The notes under the pieces: generated by a model
The model's input: the letters and a program-made list of their open reading frames with translations, nothing else
What the model was told of the DNA's origin: nothing
The model's database searches: none
In this document: piece by piece, positions 6,758 through 12,944 of the stretch
Position numbering within the stretch: position 1 is the stretch's first letter
Layout of the letters: each line of letters starts with the position of its first letter
Made by a program: the position numbers and the translations under genes
Assembly (NCBI GenBank): GCA_050299435.1
Contig: JBNKVX010000087.1
Location: forward strand, 1-12,944
DNA length: 12,944 nucleotides
Direction: 5' to 3'
Origin: 1162T-S-0a-05 sp050299435
GTDB taxonomy: Bacteria > Pseudomonadota > Gammaproteobacteria > Pseudomonadales > Cellvibrionaceae

Positions 6758-6834
6758 TGGTCGGAGTGGCCGGATTTGAACCGACGACCACCACACCCCC
6801 AGTGTGGTGCGCTACCAGGCTGCGCTACACTCCG
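6758..6834 (-). tRNA. tRNA-Pro (anticodon GGG)
   Basis: The 77-base minus-strand sequence folds as a tRNA. Acceptor CGGAGTG pairs with CACTCCG. The anticodon stem CCACA/TGTGG encloses loop CTGGGGG with anticodon GGG (plus-strand CCC at 6798-6800). The T arm is GTCGG-TTCGAAT-CCGGC, and discriminator A and CCA are encoded. The C1-G72 pair is typical of bacterial tRNA-Pro. It reads CCC and CCU codons. It lies downstream of the ihfA/merR-like pair, as in Pseudomonas and relatives. Confidence 0.97.
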
Positions 6835-6843
6835 ATAAAGAAT

Positions 6844-6858
6844 CTCTCGAACCGAGAG
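6844..6858 (-). other. Hairpin in the tRNA-Pro 5' leader
   Basis: CTCTCG-GTT-CGAGAG forms a 6-bp stem with a 3-base loop on the minus strand, between the predicted tRNA start site and the tRNA. It is followed by ATTCTTTAT, so it could be a weak terminator of the ihfA-merR-like transcript, or a leader structure that affects processing of the pre-tRNA. Confidence 0.4.
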
Positions 6859-6865
6859 GCCGCTA

Positions 6866-6893
6866 ATCATACGGATTGAAAGGGCTATTGCAA
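6866..6893 (-). promoter_or_regulatory. Promoter of tRNA-Pro
   Basis: On the minus strand TTGCAA (6888-6893) and TATGAT (6866-6871) are separated by 16 bases. The -10 matches consensus at five of six positions and the -35 at four. A GC-rich discriminator (GCGGCC) follows, as is common for stringently controlled tRNA promoters. Transcription would start near 6859, about 25 bases before the mature tRNA. Confidence 0.6.
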
Positions 6894-6911
6894 GAGGGAA
6901 ATGAGTGAAAA

Positions 6912-7274
6912 TCAGGTTTTTAAAACGATCAGTACTTCTTCCAATTCTCTGATCATTTGTCGCACCAGCGCGTCGAAACTGTTCTCTTCTGAAGCCGGTA
7001 TAGAGGCTTCTCCATTCATCTGTTGACGGGCACCGCCAATGGTAAATCCTTGATCGTAGAGTAAGGCTCGAATCTGGCGAATGGTGAGTACATCCTGGCG
7101 TTGATAATAGCGACGATTGCCTCGGCGCTTGACAGGCTTCAATTGCGGAAACTCTTGCTCCCAATAACGCAGCACATGCGGCTTCACGGCGCAAAGCTCG
7201 CTGACTTCACCAATGGTGAAATAGCGTTTGCCGGGAATTACGGGAAGTTCGTCGTTATTGCTTGCTTCCAGCAT
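6912..7274 (-). CDS. MerR-family transcriptional regulator linked to ihfA
   Basis: The 120-residue protein carries a MerR-type winged helix-turn-helix at residues 17-85: YFTIGEVSEL, then the recognition part VLRYWEQEFPQLKP, then RRYYQRQDVLTIRQIRALL. A short C-terminal helix (FDALVRQMIRELEEVLIVL) probably makes the dimer coiled coil. There are no metal-binding cysteines or large effector domain, so it belongs to the short MerR-like group whose ligand is unknown. The ATG at 7274 lies inside the end of ihfA (20-bp overlap), which implies translational coupling. The same gene follows ihfA and precedes tRNA-Pro in many gammaproteobacteria (established gene order). The target is unknown. Confidence 0.9.
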   Translation of the reverse strand: MLEASNNDELPVIPGKRYFTIGEVSELCAVKPHVLRYWEQEFPQLKPVKRRGNRRYYQRQDVLTIRQIRALLYDQGFTIGGARQQMNGEASIPASEENSFDALVRQMIRELEEVLIVLKT

Positions 7275-7560
7275 ATGCCTCTACACGAGCCTTAAGTTTC
7301 TGACCAGGGCGAAATGTTACCACTCTTCGGGCTGTAATGGGGATCTCTTCGCCGGTTTTGGGATTTCTTCCGGGCCTTTGTTTTTTATCGCGTAGGTCAA
7401 AATTGCCAAAACCCGAGAGTTTGACCTGCTCATTATTCTCTAAGGCGTCTCGAATCTCTTCGAAGAAGAGTTCTACCAGCTCCTTGGCTTCGCGTTTATT
7501 AAAACCCAACTCCTCATAGAGTTTTTCAGCTAAATCGGCCTTGGTCAGCGATTCGGACAT
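7255..7560 (-). CDS. ihfA: Integration host factor subunit alpha
   Basis: The 101-residue protein is a close match to IHF-alpha (99 residues in E. coli). It has the N-terminal helices with LTKADLAEKLYEELGFNKREA, the GFGNFDLRDK strand, and the DNA-intercalating arm RPGRNPKTGEEIPI with the Pro that kinks DNA, then VVTFRPGQKLKARVE. IHF, as a heterodimer with IHF-beta (encoded elsewhere), bends DNA at specific sites and serves transcription, recombination and replication. It starts 4 bases after the pheT stop and runs 20 bp into the merR-like gene, so all three are probably one transcript, as in E. coli, where pheST and ihfA are co-transcribed. Confidence 0.97.
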   Translation of the reverse strand: MSESLTKADLAEKLYEELGFNKREAKELVELFFEEIRDALENNEQVKLSGFGNFDLRDKKQRPGRNPKTGEEIPITARRVVTFRPGQKLKARVEAYAGSKQ

Positions 7561-7564
7561 GGTT

Positions 7565-9967
7565 TTACCTGAGTTTGGCGTTAAATTTATCCTCTAAGTG
7601 TTTTACAACGTCATTCACCGAGGCAGTGATCTCGTCCTCATTAAGAGTGCGCGAAGGATGCTGAAAGGTCAAGTTAAAAGCAAGACTTTTTCTTTGTGGA
7701 TCAATACCTTCGCCGCTATATACGTCAAATACCTTTAAGTTTTTAAGGTAATCCCCTGCTTTTGAAACGATTTCTTTTTTCAAATCAGCCCAAATGGCGT
7801 CCTTATCTACAAGTATAGCCAAATCCCGGCTGACTTCTGGAAAACGCGACAAAGGGCTGAATTGCGGTGTGATCGCGCCACACATTGCTTCCAAATCGAG
7901 CTCAAAAACATACACGCTTTGTTTTATACCTAATTCCGCTGCTATGGCTGGATGAAGTGCCCCTATATATCCAAGCGAATTGCCTGCAAGATACAACTCA
8001 GCGCATTGACCCGGATGCAAAGCTGGATGTACAGCCGCAGTAAAGCTCGCCTGCAAACCACTTTCATCCAGCAGCGATTCCACATCGCCTTTTAGATCGT
8101 AAAAATCCACCCAGCGCTTTTCACTGTGCCAGTCAACCGCAGCCACAGGCCCATAAACCAAGCCGGCCAAGCAAGCTTTCTGATCCAGCTGCTTTGTGGG
8201 GTTCGCTGCATCAGCTGGCTTAAACACCATGCCTTTTTCAAATAGACGCACACGCGAGGCCTGACGGTTCAAATTGTTGAGCAAAGTTTGCGTAAGCCCA
8301 GGCAAAAGGCTCGTACGCATGATGCTCATATCTTCACTGATAGGATTAAGTAATTTAACGGCTGGGCTATCTTGTGTGAACAAGCGATGCAGCTTGGGCT
8401 CAATGAAGCTATAGGTTATGGCTTCCTGAAAATCACGTGCGACCAAATGCTGAATTAAAACTGACTCGGCCCTTTCACCTTCTTTGCTTGCTGGCAAGGT
8501 TGCCGCAAAATTTAAGCTGGTTGTCGGCAAGTTGTTGTAGCCATAGATACGTGCCAGCTCTTCCAAAAGGTCTTCCTGAACTTCAATGTCGAAACGCCAG
8601 GACGGAACTGAAAATTCCCAAGCATCAGCACTTTGTGTTTTTAGCTCTAAACCCAAGCGAGATAAAATGTTTACGACTTGCTCATCCGGAATGGCAAAGC
8701 CTAAACCACTTTCAATACGTGCTTTTTGCAAAGTCACATTTCGAGTTTGAGGAATATGCTCTTCCAATTCATAAACGACAGTCGGCCCTGGCTCTCCCCC
8801 CGAAATTTCTAGCAGTAAAGCCGTTGCACGCTCAAGCGCAGCTTTTGCGCCAGCATAATCAACGCCGCGTTCAAAGCGGTGAGAAGAGTCAGTATGCAAA
8901 CCATAAGAACGTGCGCGACCCGCTATGCTGATAGGATGAAAGAAGGCACTTTCAAAAAAGATGTGTTGTGTTGTCTCAGATACCGCCGTACTCAAGCCAC
9001 CCATAATCCCTGCGATGGCAATGGCTCCACTGTCATCTGCTATTACCAAAGTATTATCTTTAAGTTTTATTTCCTGTTCGTCGAGCAGGGTTATTTTTTC
9101 ATTTTGTTCAGCCATACGTACCTGAATATTGCCCTGCAATTTTTCCAAGTCAAAGGCATGCATGGGTTGACCCAATTCCAACAAAACAAAATTCGTGATA
9201 TCGACAACAGGATCAATTGAACGTAAACCCGCGCGCCGTAATTTTTCCTGAAGCCACAGCGGAGATTCTGCTTTGACTTTAACATTCTTAATTACGCGGC
9301 CAACATAACGTGAACAGGCTTCACCGGCTTTCAGTTCGACTTTATGGGTATCTTTGATTGATGCCTTAACTTCATTAATTTGCGGTGCACTCACTTCTAT
9401 ATCATTGAGCACACCCACGTCACGCGCCAACCCTTTTACACTTAAACAATCACCACGATTCGGTGTCAGGTCAACTTCTATAATGTTGTCCTGCAACTTT
9501 AAATACTCAACGAGGTTTGTTCCTACGGGCGCATCGCCAGGCAACTCCCAAAGTCCAGCGTCATCATCACCCGCTTGCAGTTCTGTTTGCGCGCATAACA
9601 TGCCAAAACTTTCTACACCACGCAGTTTGGCTTTTTTAATTTTAAATTTCTTGCCATCTTCGCCTGGCGGCAATTCCGCACCAACCAGCGCAAAGGGAAT
9701 TTTGATTCCCGGTCGCGCATTCGGCGCACCACAAACCACTTGCAATTCTCCGTCCGGTGAGCCCGCAACTTTACAAACACGCAACTTTTCTGCATCGGGA
9801 TGTTGTTCTACCGAAACAATTTCGCCGACTACAACACCTGAAAACTCACCCGCTACAGCTTCTACCGCATCCACTTCCAGACCGGCCATGGTGATTTGAT
9901 CAACTAATTCTTGTGTCGTGAGTTTGGGACTGACCCATTCTCTTAACCAGGATTCACTAAATTTCAT
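7565..9967 (-). CDS. pheT: Phenylalanine-tRNA ligase, beta subunit
   Basis: The 800-residue protein matches bacterial PheT (795 in E. coli). Visible in order are the N-terminal MKFSESWLREWV, the EMAP-like tRNA-binding OB domain (about 39-150, VVVGEIVSVEQHPDAEKLRVC and GAPNARPG), the DLTPNRGDCLSV segment, the B3/B4 editing domain (about 210-390), the B5 domain (about 405-475), the catalytic-like core, and the C-terminal anticodon-binding FDX-ACB domain (about 706-799, SRFPEVSRDLAILVD). With PheS it forms the (alpha-beta)2 enzyme that charges tRNA-Phe and edits mischarged Tyr-tRNA. Its start overlaps the end of ugd by 11 bp rather than following pheS, so its translation may be coupled to ugd. 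Confidence 0.98.
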   Translation of the reverse strand: MKFSESWLREWVSPKLTTQELVDQITMAGLEVDAVEAVAGEFSGVVVGEIVSVEQHPDAEKLRVCKVAGSPDGELQVVCGAPNARPGIKIPFALVGAELPPGEDGKKFKIKKAKLRGVESFGMLCAQTELQAGDDDAGLWELPGDAPVGTNLVEYLKLQDNIIEVDLTPNRGDCLSVKGLARDVGVLNDIEVSAPQINEVKASIKDTHKVELKAGEACSRYVGRVIKNVKVKAESPLWLQEKLRRAGLRSIDPVVDITNFVLLELGQPMHAFDLEKLQGNIQVRMAEQNEKITLLDEQEIKLKDNTLVIADDSGAIAIAGIMGGLSTAVSETTQHIFFESAFFHPISIAGRARSYGLHTDSSHRFERGVDYAGAKAALERATALLLEISGGEPGPTVVYELEEHIPQTRNVTLQKARIESGLGFAIPDEQVVNILSRLGLELKTQSADAWEFSVPSWRFDIEVQEDLLEELARIYGYNNLPTTSLNFAATLPASKEGERAESVLIQHLVARDFQEAITYSFIEPKLHRLFTQDSPAVKLLNPISEDMSIMRTSLLPGLTQTLLNNLNRQASRVRLFEKGMVFKPADAANPTKQLDQKACLAGLVYGPVAAVDWHSEKRWVDFYDLKGDVESLLDESGLQASFTAAVHPALHPGQCAELYLAGNSLGYIGALHPAIAAELGIKQSVYVFELDLEAMCGAITPQFSPLSRFPEVSRDLAILVDKDAIWADLKKEIVSKAGDYLKNLKVFDVYSGEGIDPQRKSLAFNLTFQHPSRTLNEDEITASVNDVVKHLEDKFNAKLR

Positions 9968-11291
9968 AAACAGGACGCCCTATTGCGTAATGTGTGTAAC
10001 CTTTTTCCGCCATTAATTCAGGTTCGTACAAGTTACGACCATCAAAAACAATTTTTTCATTTAACAAGCTCGCAGCTTTTTGCCAATCCGGTGAACGAAA
10101 AGCCGACCATTCAGTGCATACAACGAGTGCATCTGCATTTTGCAAAGCTGCGTATTCATTTTCGGCAAATTTTAAATCTTCACGCTCACCGTATATTCGA
10201 GCTGTTTCTTCCATCGCTTCGGGATCATAGGCCACAACTTTTGCACCCAGGTTCCATAAATTTTCCATGACTACGCGACTTGGTGCTTCGCGCATATCAT
10301 CGGTATTGGGTTTAAAAGCCAGGCCCCACAAAGCAATGGTTTTATTTTTGAGTTCCGCGCCGAAATGTTTTTTCAGTTTTTCGACTAAAACTAATTTTTG
10401 TGAATCATTAACGGCTTCCACCGCTGTGAGCAACTCGGCAGGTTCATCAACGCCGTGAGCCGTTTTTACCAGCGCTTTCACATCTTTTGGAAAGCAGGAA
10501 CCACCATAACCACAGCCAGGGTAAATAAAACTGTAGCCAATGCGCGGATCGGAACCGATGCCCTTGCGCACCAATTCTATATCGGCCCCCAGTTTTTCAG
10601 CTAAGCGTGACAGCTCATTCATAAACGAAATTTTTGTTGCTAACATGGCGTTAGCGGCATATTTGGTAAGTTCAGCAGAGCGCACATCCAAAAACATGAG
10701 TTTGTCATGATTTCGATTAAAGGGTGCGTACAGTTCACGCATCAATTTTTCTACGCGTTCAGAATCCGTTCCTACTACAATGCGATCCGGCTTCATAAAA
10801 TCATTGATCGCAGCCCCCTCTTTCAAAAATTCCGGATTGGATGCGACATCGTAAGGTATATCAGCTTTTCTCGCTGCCAGCGTTTCAGCAATTTTCGCTT
10901 TAACTTTATCGGCACTGCCAACGGGCACGGTAGATTTATTCACCACCAAGCGATAATCCTGCATATGTTCGCCTACGGATTGCGCCACTTGCAGTACGTA
11001 TTTTAAATCAGCTGCGCCATCTTCATCAGGCGGAGTACCCACTGCAATAAAAACAATTTCTGCGTATTCCACAGCTTGTTTCGCATCAGTGGAAAATTGT
11101 AAACGCCCCTCTTTTACTGCTTGCTTTACGATGGAATCCAAACCTGGCTCGTAGATCGGTATCAAACCTTCCCGCAATTTTTTGACTTTGTCTTCGTCTA
11201 CATCCACGCACATGACGTGGTGACCCGAATGAGCTAAACATGATCCAGTGACCAAGCCCACATAGCCCGTACCAAAAATTGAAACTCTCAC
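9957..11291 (-). CDS. ugd: UDP-glucose 6-dehydrogenase
   Basis: The 444-residue protein is a complete nucleotide-sugar dehydrogenase. It has an N-terminal Rossmann motif (SIFGTGYVGLVTGSCLA), a second cofactor strand ending in VDVDEDKV, VNKSTVPVG, NPEFLKEGAAINDF, the catalytic motif GCGYGGSCFPKD with Cys266, and a C-terminal UDP-binding domain (LWGLAFKPNTDDMREAPS). It oxidises UDP-glucose to UDP-glucuronate with two NAD+, feeding exopolysaccharide, capsule or lipopolysaccharide synthesis. The start is GTG at 11291, with GGGAGA six bases upstream; this is the only start that gives the full Rossmann motif. It lies 53 bp after pheS and overlaps pheT by 11 bp, which is unusual because pheS and pheT normally adjoin. 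Nothing in the gene looks degraded. No other sugar-polymer genes are in the window. Confidence 0.96.
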   Translation of the reverse strand: MRVSIFGTGYVGLVTGSCLAHSGHHVMCVDVDEDKVKKLREGLIPIYEPGLDSIVKQAVKEGRLQFSTDAKQAVEYAEIVFIAVGTPPDEDGAADLKYVLQVAQSVGEHMQDYRLVVNKSTVPVGSADKVKAKIAETLAARKADIPYDVASNPEFLKEGAAINDFMKPDRIVVGTDSERVEKLMRELYAPFNRNHDKLMFLDVRSAELTKYAANAMLATKISFMNELSRLAEKLGADIELVRKGIGSDPRIGYSFIYPGCGYGGSCFPKDVKALVKTAHGVDEPAELLTAVEAVNDSQKLVLVEKLKKHFGAELKNKTIALWGLAFKPNTDDMREAPSRVVMENLWNLGAKVVAYDPEAMEETARIYGEREDLKFAENEYAALQNADALVVCTEWSAFRSPDWQKAASLLNEKIVFDGRNLYEPELMAEKGYTHYAIGRPVYEI

Positions 11292-11344
11292 GCAAGCTCT
11301 CCCGCTTTTGTCTAAAAACCCGGTCTACAACAAATAGGTTTAAA

Positions 11345-12358
11345 TTAAAATTGTTTTAGAAAATCCAAATCGTTTTCGAAAAATAAACGTAAGTCATTCA
11401 CGCCGTAACGCAACATAGCTAAACGTTCTACACCCATGCCAAATGCAAAACCGGTGTAAACCTGACTATCGATTCCGCAGGCATCAAACACATTCGGATG
11501 CACCATGCCGCAGCCCATAATTTCTAGCCAGCCAGTTTGTTTACACACACGGCAGCCCTTACCTCTGCAGTTAGTGCATTGAATATCCACTTCAGCTGAA
11601 GGTTCGGTAAAAGGAAAATACGAAGGGCGAAAACGCACGGGCACATCGGCTTCAAAAAAAGATTTTAAGAATTGATCAACTGTACCTTTTAGATCTGCAA
11701 AACTGATATTTTTGTCAACCACTAATCCTTCAACCTGATGGAACATCGGTGTGTGTGTTAAATCCGAATCACAGCGGTAAACACGTCCGGGACAGATCAC
11801 ACGAATTGGTGGTTGTTTATTTTGCATGGTACGTACTTGCACCGGTGAGGTGTGAGTGCGTAATACGTGGGTTTCATCCACATAAAATGTATCGTGCATG
11901 GCTCGCGCCGGGTGATGCGCCGGTATATTCAAGGCTTCAAAATTATGGAAATCATCTTCAATTTCCGGCCCTTCCTCTACACCATAACCGACGGATTTAA
12001 AAATATGTTCGATGCGTTGAATGGTGCGTGTGATCGGGTGACGACCACCACTGTTAGCACGCCTACCGTCCAGAGTCACGTCCAGCGTTTCTTCTGCAAG
12101 TTTGGCTTCAATAGCCGCTTTTTCTAACGCAGCTTTACGTACTTTTATTTGGTCTTCAACTTGAAATTTGGCTTCGTTAATTTTTGCTCCGGCTTTGGGG
12201 CGCTCATCGGCAGAATAACTTCCCAGCGTTTTAAGCAAGGCAGTGATCTGACCTTTTTTCCCCAAAAAATCTACGCGCACTTTGTCCAAAGCCTGTAAAC
12301 TATCTGCTTGTTCTACGAGGCTAATCGCTTCTATTTTTAGTTTTTCCAGATTTTCCAT
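11345..12358 (-). CDS. pheS: Phenylalanine-tRNA ligase, alpha subunit
   Basis: The 337-residue protein matches bacterial PheS (327 in E. coli). The N-terminal coiled coil spans about residues 1-90. The class II catalytic domain follows: GRRANSGGRHPITRT, EGPEIEDDFHNFEALN, HPARAMHDTFYV, THTSPVQVRTM, HTPMFHQVEGLVVD, VRFRPSYFPFTEPSAEVD, and motif 3 FGMGVERLAMLRYG. Compared with E. coli there is an extra cysteine cluster, C261-x2-C264-x4-C269-x2-C272, before WLEIMGCGMVHPN. It resembles a small zinc-binding knuckle and is also seen in Pseudomonas-type PheS (from memory). The ATG at 12358 matches the family N-terminus. No strong Shine-Dalgarno is visible (AAGTAAAAAAAT precedes it). The gene is separated from rplT by a hairpin and a repeat-containing leader. 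Confidence 0.98.
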   Translation of the reverse strand: MENLEKLKIEAISLVEQADSLQALDKVRVDFLGKKGQITALLKTLGSYSADERPKAGAKINEAKFQVEDQIKVRKAALEKAAIEAKLAEETLDVTLDGRRANSGGRHPITRTIQRIEHIFKSVGYGVEEGPEIEDDFHNFEALNIPAHHPARAMHDTFYVDETHVLRTHTSPVQVRTMQNKQPPIRVICPGRVYRCDSDLTHTPMFHQVEGLVVDKNISFADLKGTVDQFLKSFFEADVPVRFRPSYFPFTEPSAEVDIQCTNCRGKGCRVCKQTGWLEIMGCGMVHPNVFDACGIDSQVYTGFAFGMGVERLAMLRYGVNDLRLFFENDLDFLKQF

Positions 12359-12373
12359 ATTTTTTTACTTGTG

Positions 12374-12418
12374 TTCAGACCCCTATTTTCGGACTCTTAA
12401 TTTCAGAACCCTATTTTC
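12374..12418. repeat. 17-bp direct repeats in the pheS leader
   Basis: TTCAGACCCCTATTTTC at 12374-12390 recurs as TTCAGAACCCTATTTTC at 12402-12418, with one mismatch and a period of 28. A third partial copy, TTCAGAAC, begins at 12416. The repeats lie between the terminator-like hairpin and the pheS start. They may be tandem regulator sites, a leader RNA structure, or a recent tandem duplication. Confidence 0.6.
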
Positions 12419-12437
12419 AGAACATGGTTTAAACAAT

Positions 12438-12470
12438 AAAAAAGGGAAGTGCCTGGGCTCTTCCCTTTTT
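12438..12470 (-). terminator. Strong intrinsic terminator after rplT
   Basis: On the minus strand AAAAAGGGAAG pairs with CTTCCCTTTTT (11 bp) around a 10-base loop and is followed by TTTTTTATTG. The plus strand also shows a T-run, so it can act in both directions. It lies 32 bases past the rplT stop and would end or attenuate the rpmI-rplT transcript before pheS. No phenylalanine-rich leader peptide like E. coli pheM is present to control it. Confidence 0.8.
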
Positions 12471-12481
12471 AAAATTAAATC

Positions 12482-12494
12482 ACTGAAATTCAGT
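12482..12494. repeat. Short palindrome after rplT
   Basis: ACTGAA-A-TTCAGT is a perfect 13-base palindrome centred at 12488, 8 bases past the rplT stop. The loop is too small for an RNA hairpin. It shares TTCAG with the leader repeats. Confidence 0.35.
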
Positions 12495-12501
12495 AATTTA
12501 T

Positions 12502-12861
12502 TTATGCAGCAAGAGCGTCTTTAGCTTTAGAAACTATCGCTGCAAAAGCAGGTTTATCATGTACAGCCAAATCGGCCAACACACGACGGTCCAGCACAAC
12601 ATCAGCTTTTTTCAGTCCCGCAATTAAGCGGCTGTAGCTCATGCCTTCCACACGTGATTGCGCATTAATTCGCGTAATCCACAATGCGCGGAAGTTACGC
12701 TTTTTGTTGCGACGGTCACGATAGGCGTATTGACCTGCTTTTATCACAGCTTGTTTGGCTACACGAAATACGCGTGAACGCGCTCCGTAATAACCTTTTG
12801 CTGCTTTCAGTATTTTTTTGTGGCTTCTGCGTGCCACTACTCCGCGTTTTACTCGGGCCAT
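12502..12861 (-). CDS. rplT: Large ribosomal subunit protein bL20
   Basis: The 119-residue, very basic protein is bL20 (118 in E. coli). The N-terminal RNA-binding tail is MARVKRGVVARRSHKKILK, followed by AKGYYGARSRVFRVAKQAV, YAYRDRRNKKRNFRALWI and SRLIAGLKKADVVLDRRVLAD. It binds 23S rRNA early in 50S assembly and in enterobacteria represses rpmI-rplT translation. A strong ribosome site (GGAGGAATAGAAA) precedes the ATG at 12861. It starts 22 bases after the rpmI stop. Confidence 0.98.
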   Translation of the reverse strand: MARVKRGVVARRSHKKILKAAKGYYGARSRVFRVAKQAVIKAGQYAYRDRRNKKRNFRALWITRINAQSRVEGMSYSRLIAGLKKADVVLDRRVLADLAVHDKPAFAAIVSKAKDALAA

Positions 12862-12883
12862 TTTCTATTCCTCCACTCAACCG

Positions 12884-12944
12884 TTACTTGGCACGTAACA
12901 TACGTTCTACGCCGGGTTTATCTGCTGCGGTGACCAAATTGGTA
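12884..12944 (-). CDS. rpmI: Large ribosomal subunit protein bL35 (3' end only)
   Basis: The last 19 complete codons are visible, ending at TAA 12884-12886. They encode TNLVTAADKPGVERMLRAK, which fits the C-terminus of bL35 in Pseudomonas-type bacteria (serine/threonine, then VERxLR and a basic end). The start and most of the gene lie outside the window. Position directly before rplT is the universal arrangement infC-rpmI-rplT, which supports the call. Confidence 0.85.
   Translation of the reverse strand, partial: TNLVTAADKPGVERMLRAK

Noticed and set aside
6737..6762. Attachment site or duplicated tRNA-Pro end
   Set aside because: No second copy of the tRNA 3' sequence and no integrase were found in the window.
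8437..8931. 164-codon plus-strand frame opposite pheT
   Set aside because: A shadow of the conserved pheT coding sequence with no sign of being expressed.

Overview
The window looks like a chromosomal segment of a gammaproteobacterium, possibly of the Cellvibrio/Saccharophagus/Teredinibacter type. The main clue is the conserved block rpmI-rplT-pheS-(ugd)-pheT-ihfA-merR-like-tRNA-Pro, which apart from ugd follows the order known from Pseudomonas and relatives. The long poly-serine linker behind a lipobox at the left end is a habit of Cellvibrionaceae secreted proteins. The lineage is an inference; no rRNA or species marker is present.

Left part (1-4872, + strand): a large lipoprotein that lacks its first codons. 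It joins a poly-Ser linker, a glucose/sorbosone dehydrogenase-type beta-propeller and a C-terminal region with two CxxCH haem sites. It is followed by a MarC-family membrane protein, a secreted esterase broken by a frameshift, and a small exported protein that is probably an outer-membrane barrel.

Middle part (4873-6757): a decaying accessory stretch. It holds a truncated, frameshifted exbD remnant (+), a secreted RTX-type calcium-binding protein (- strand) with its own -10 box and a dyad upstream, and a remnant of an unknown gene (+) with two in-frame stop codons. Several sizeable inverted repeats lie in the spacers.

Right part (6758-12944, all - strand): tRNA-Pro(GGG) with its own promoter, then in reverse order a MerR-like regulator, ihfA, pheT, ugd, pheS, a strong terminator-like hairpin, rplT and the 3' end of rpmI. 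This is a translation and nucleoid-protein operon. Its genes are tightly packed: pheT overlaps ugd by 11 bp and the merR-like gene overlaps ihfA by 20 bp. The oddity is a complete UDP-glucose dehydrogenase gene between the two phenylalanyl-tRNA synthetase subunit genes.

I did not find a convincing new multi-gene system. The best leads are the pheS-ugd-pheT arrangement, the three broken genes between marC and tRNA-Pro, the propeller-dihaem lipoprotein, and unexplained repeats in the pheS leader and around the exbD remnant.
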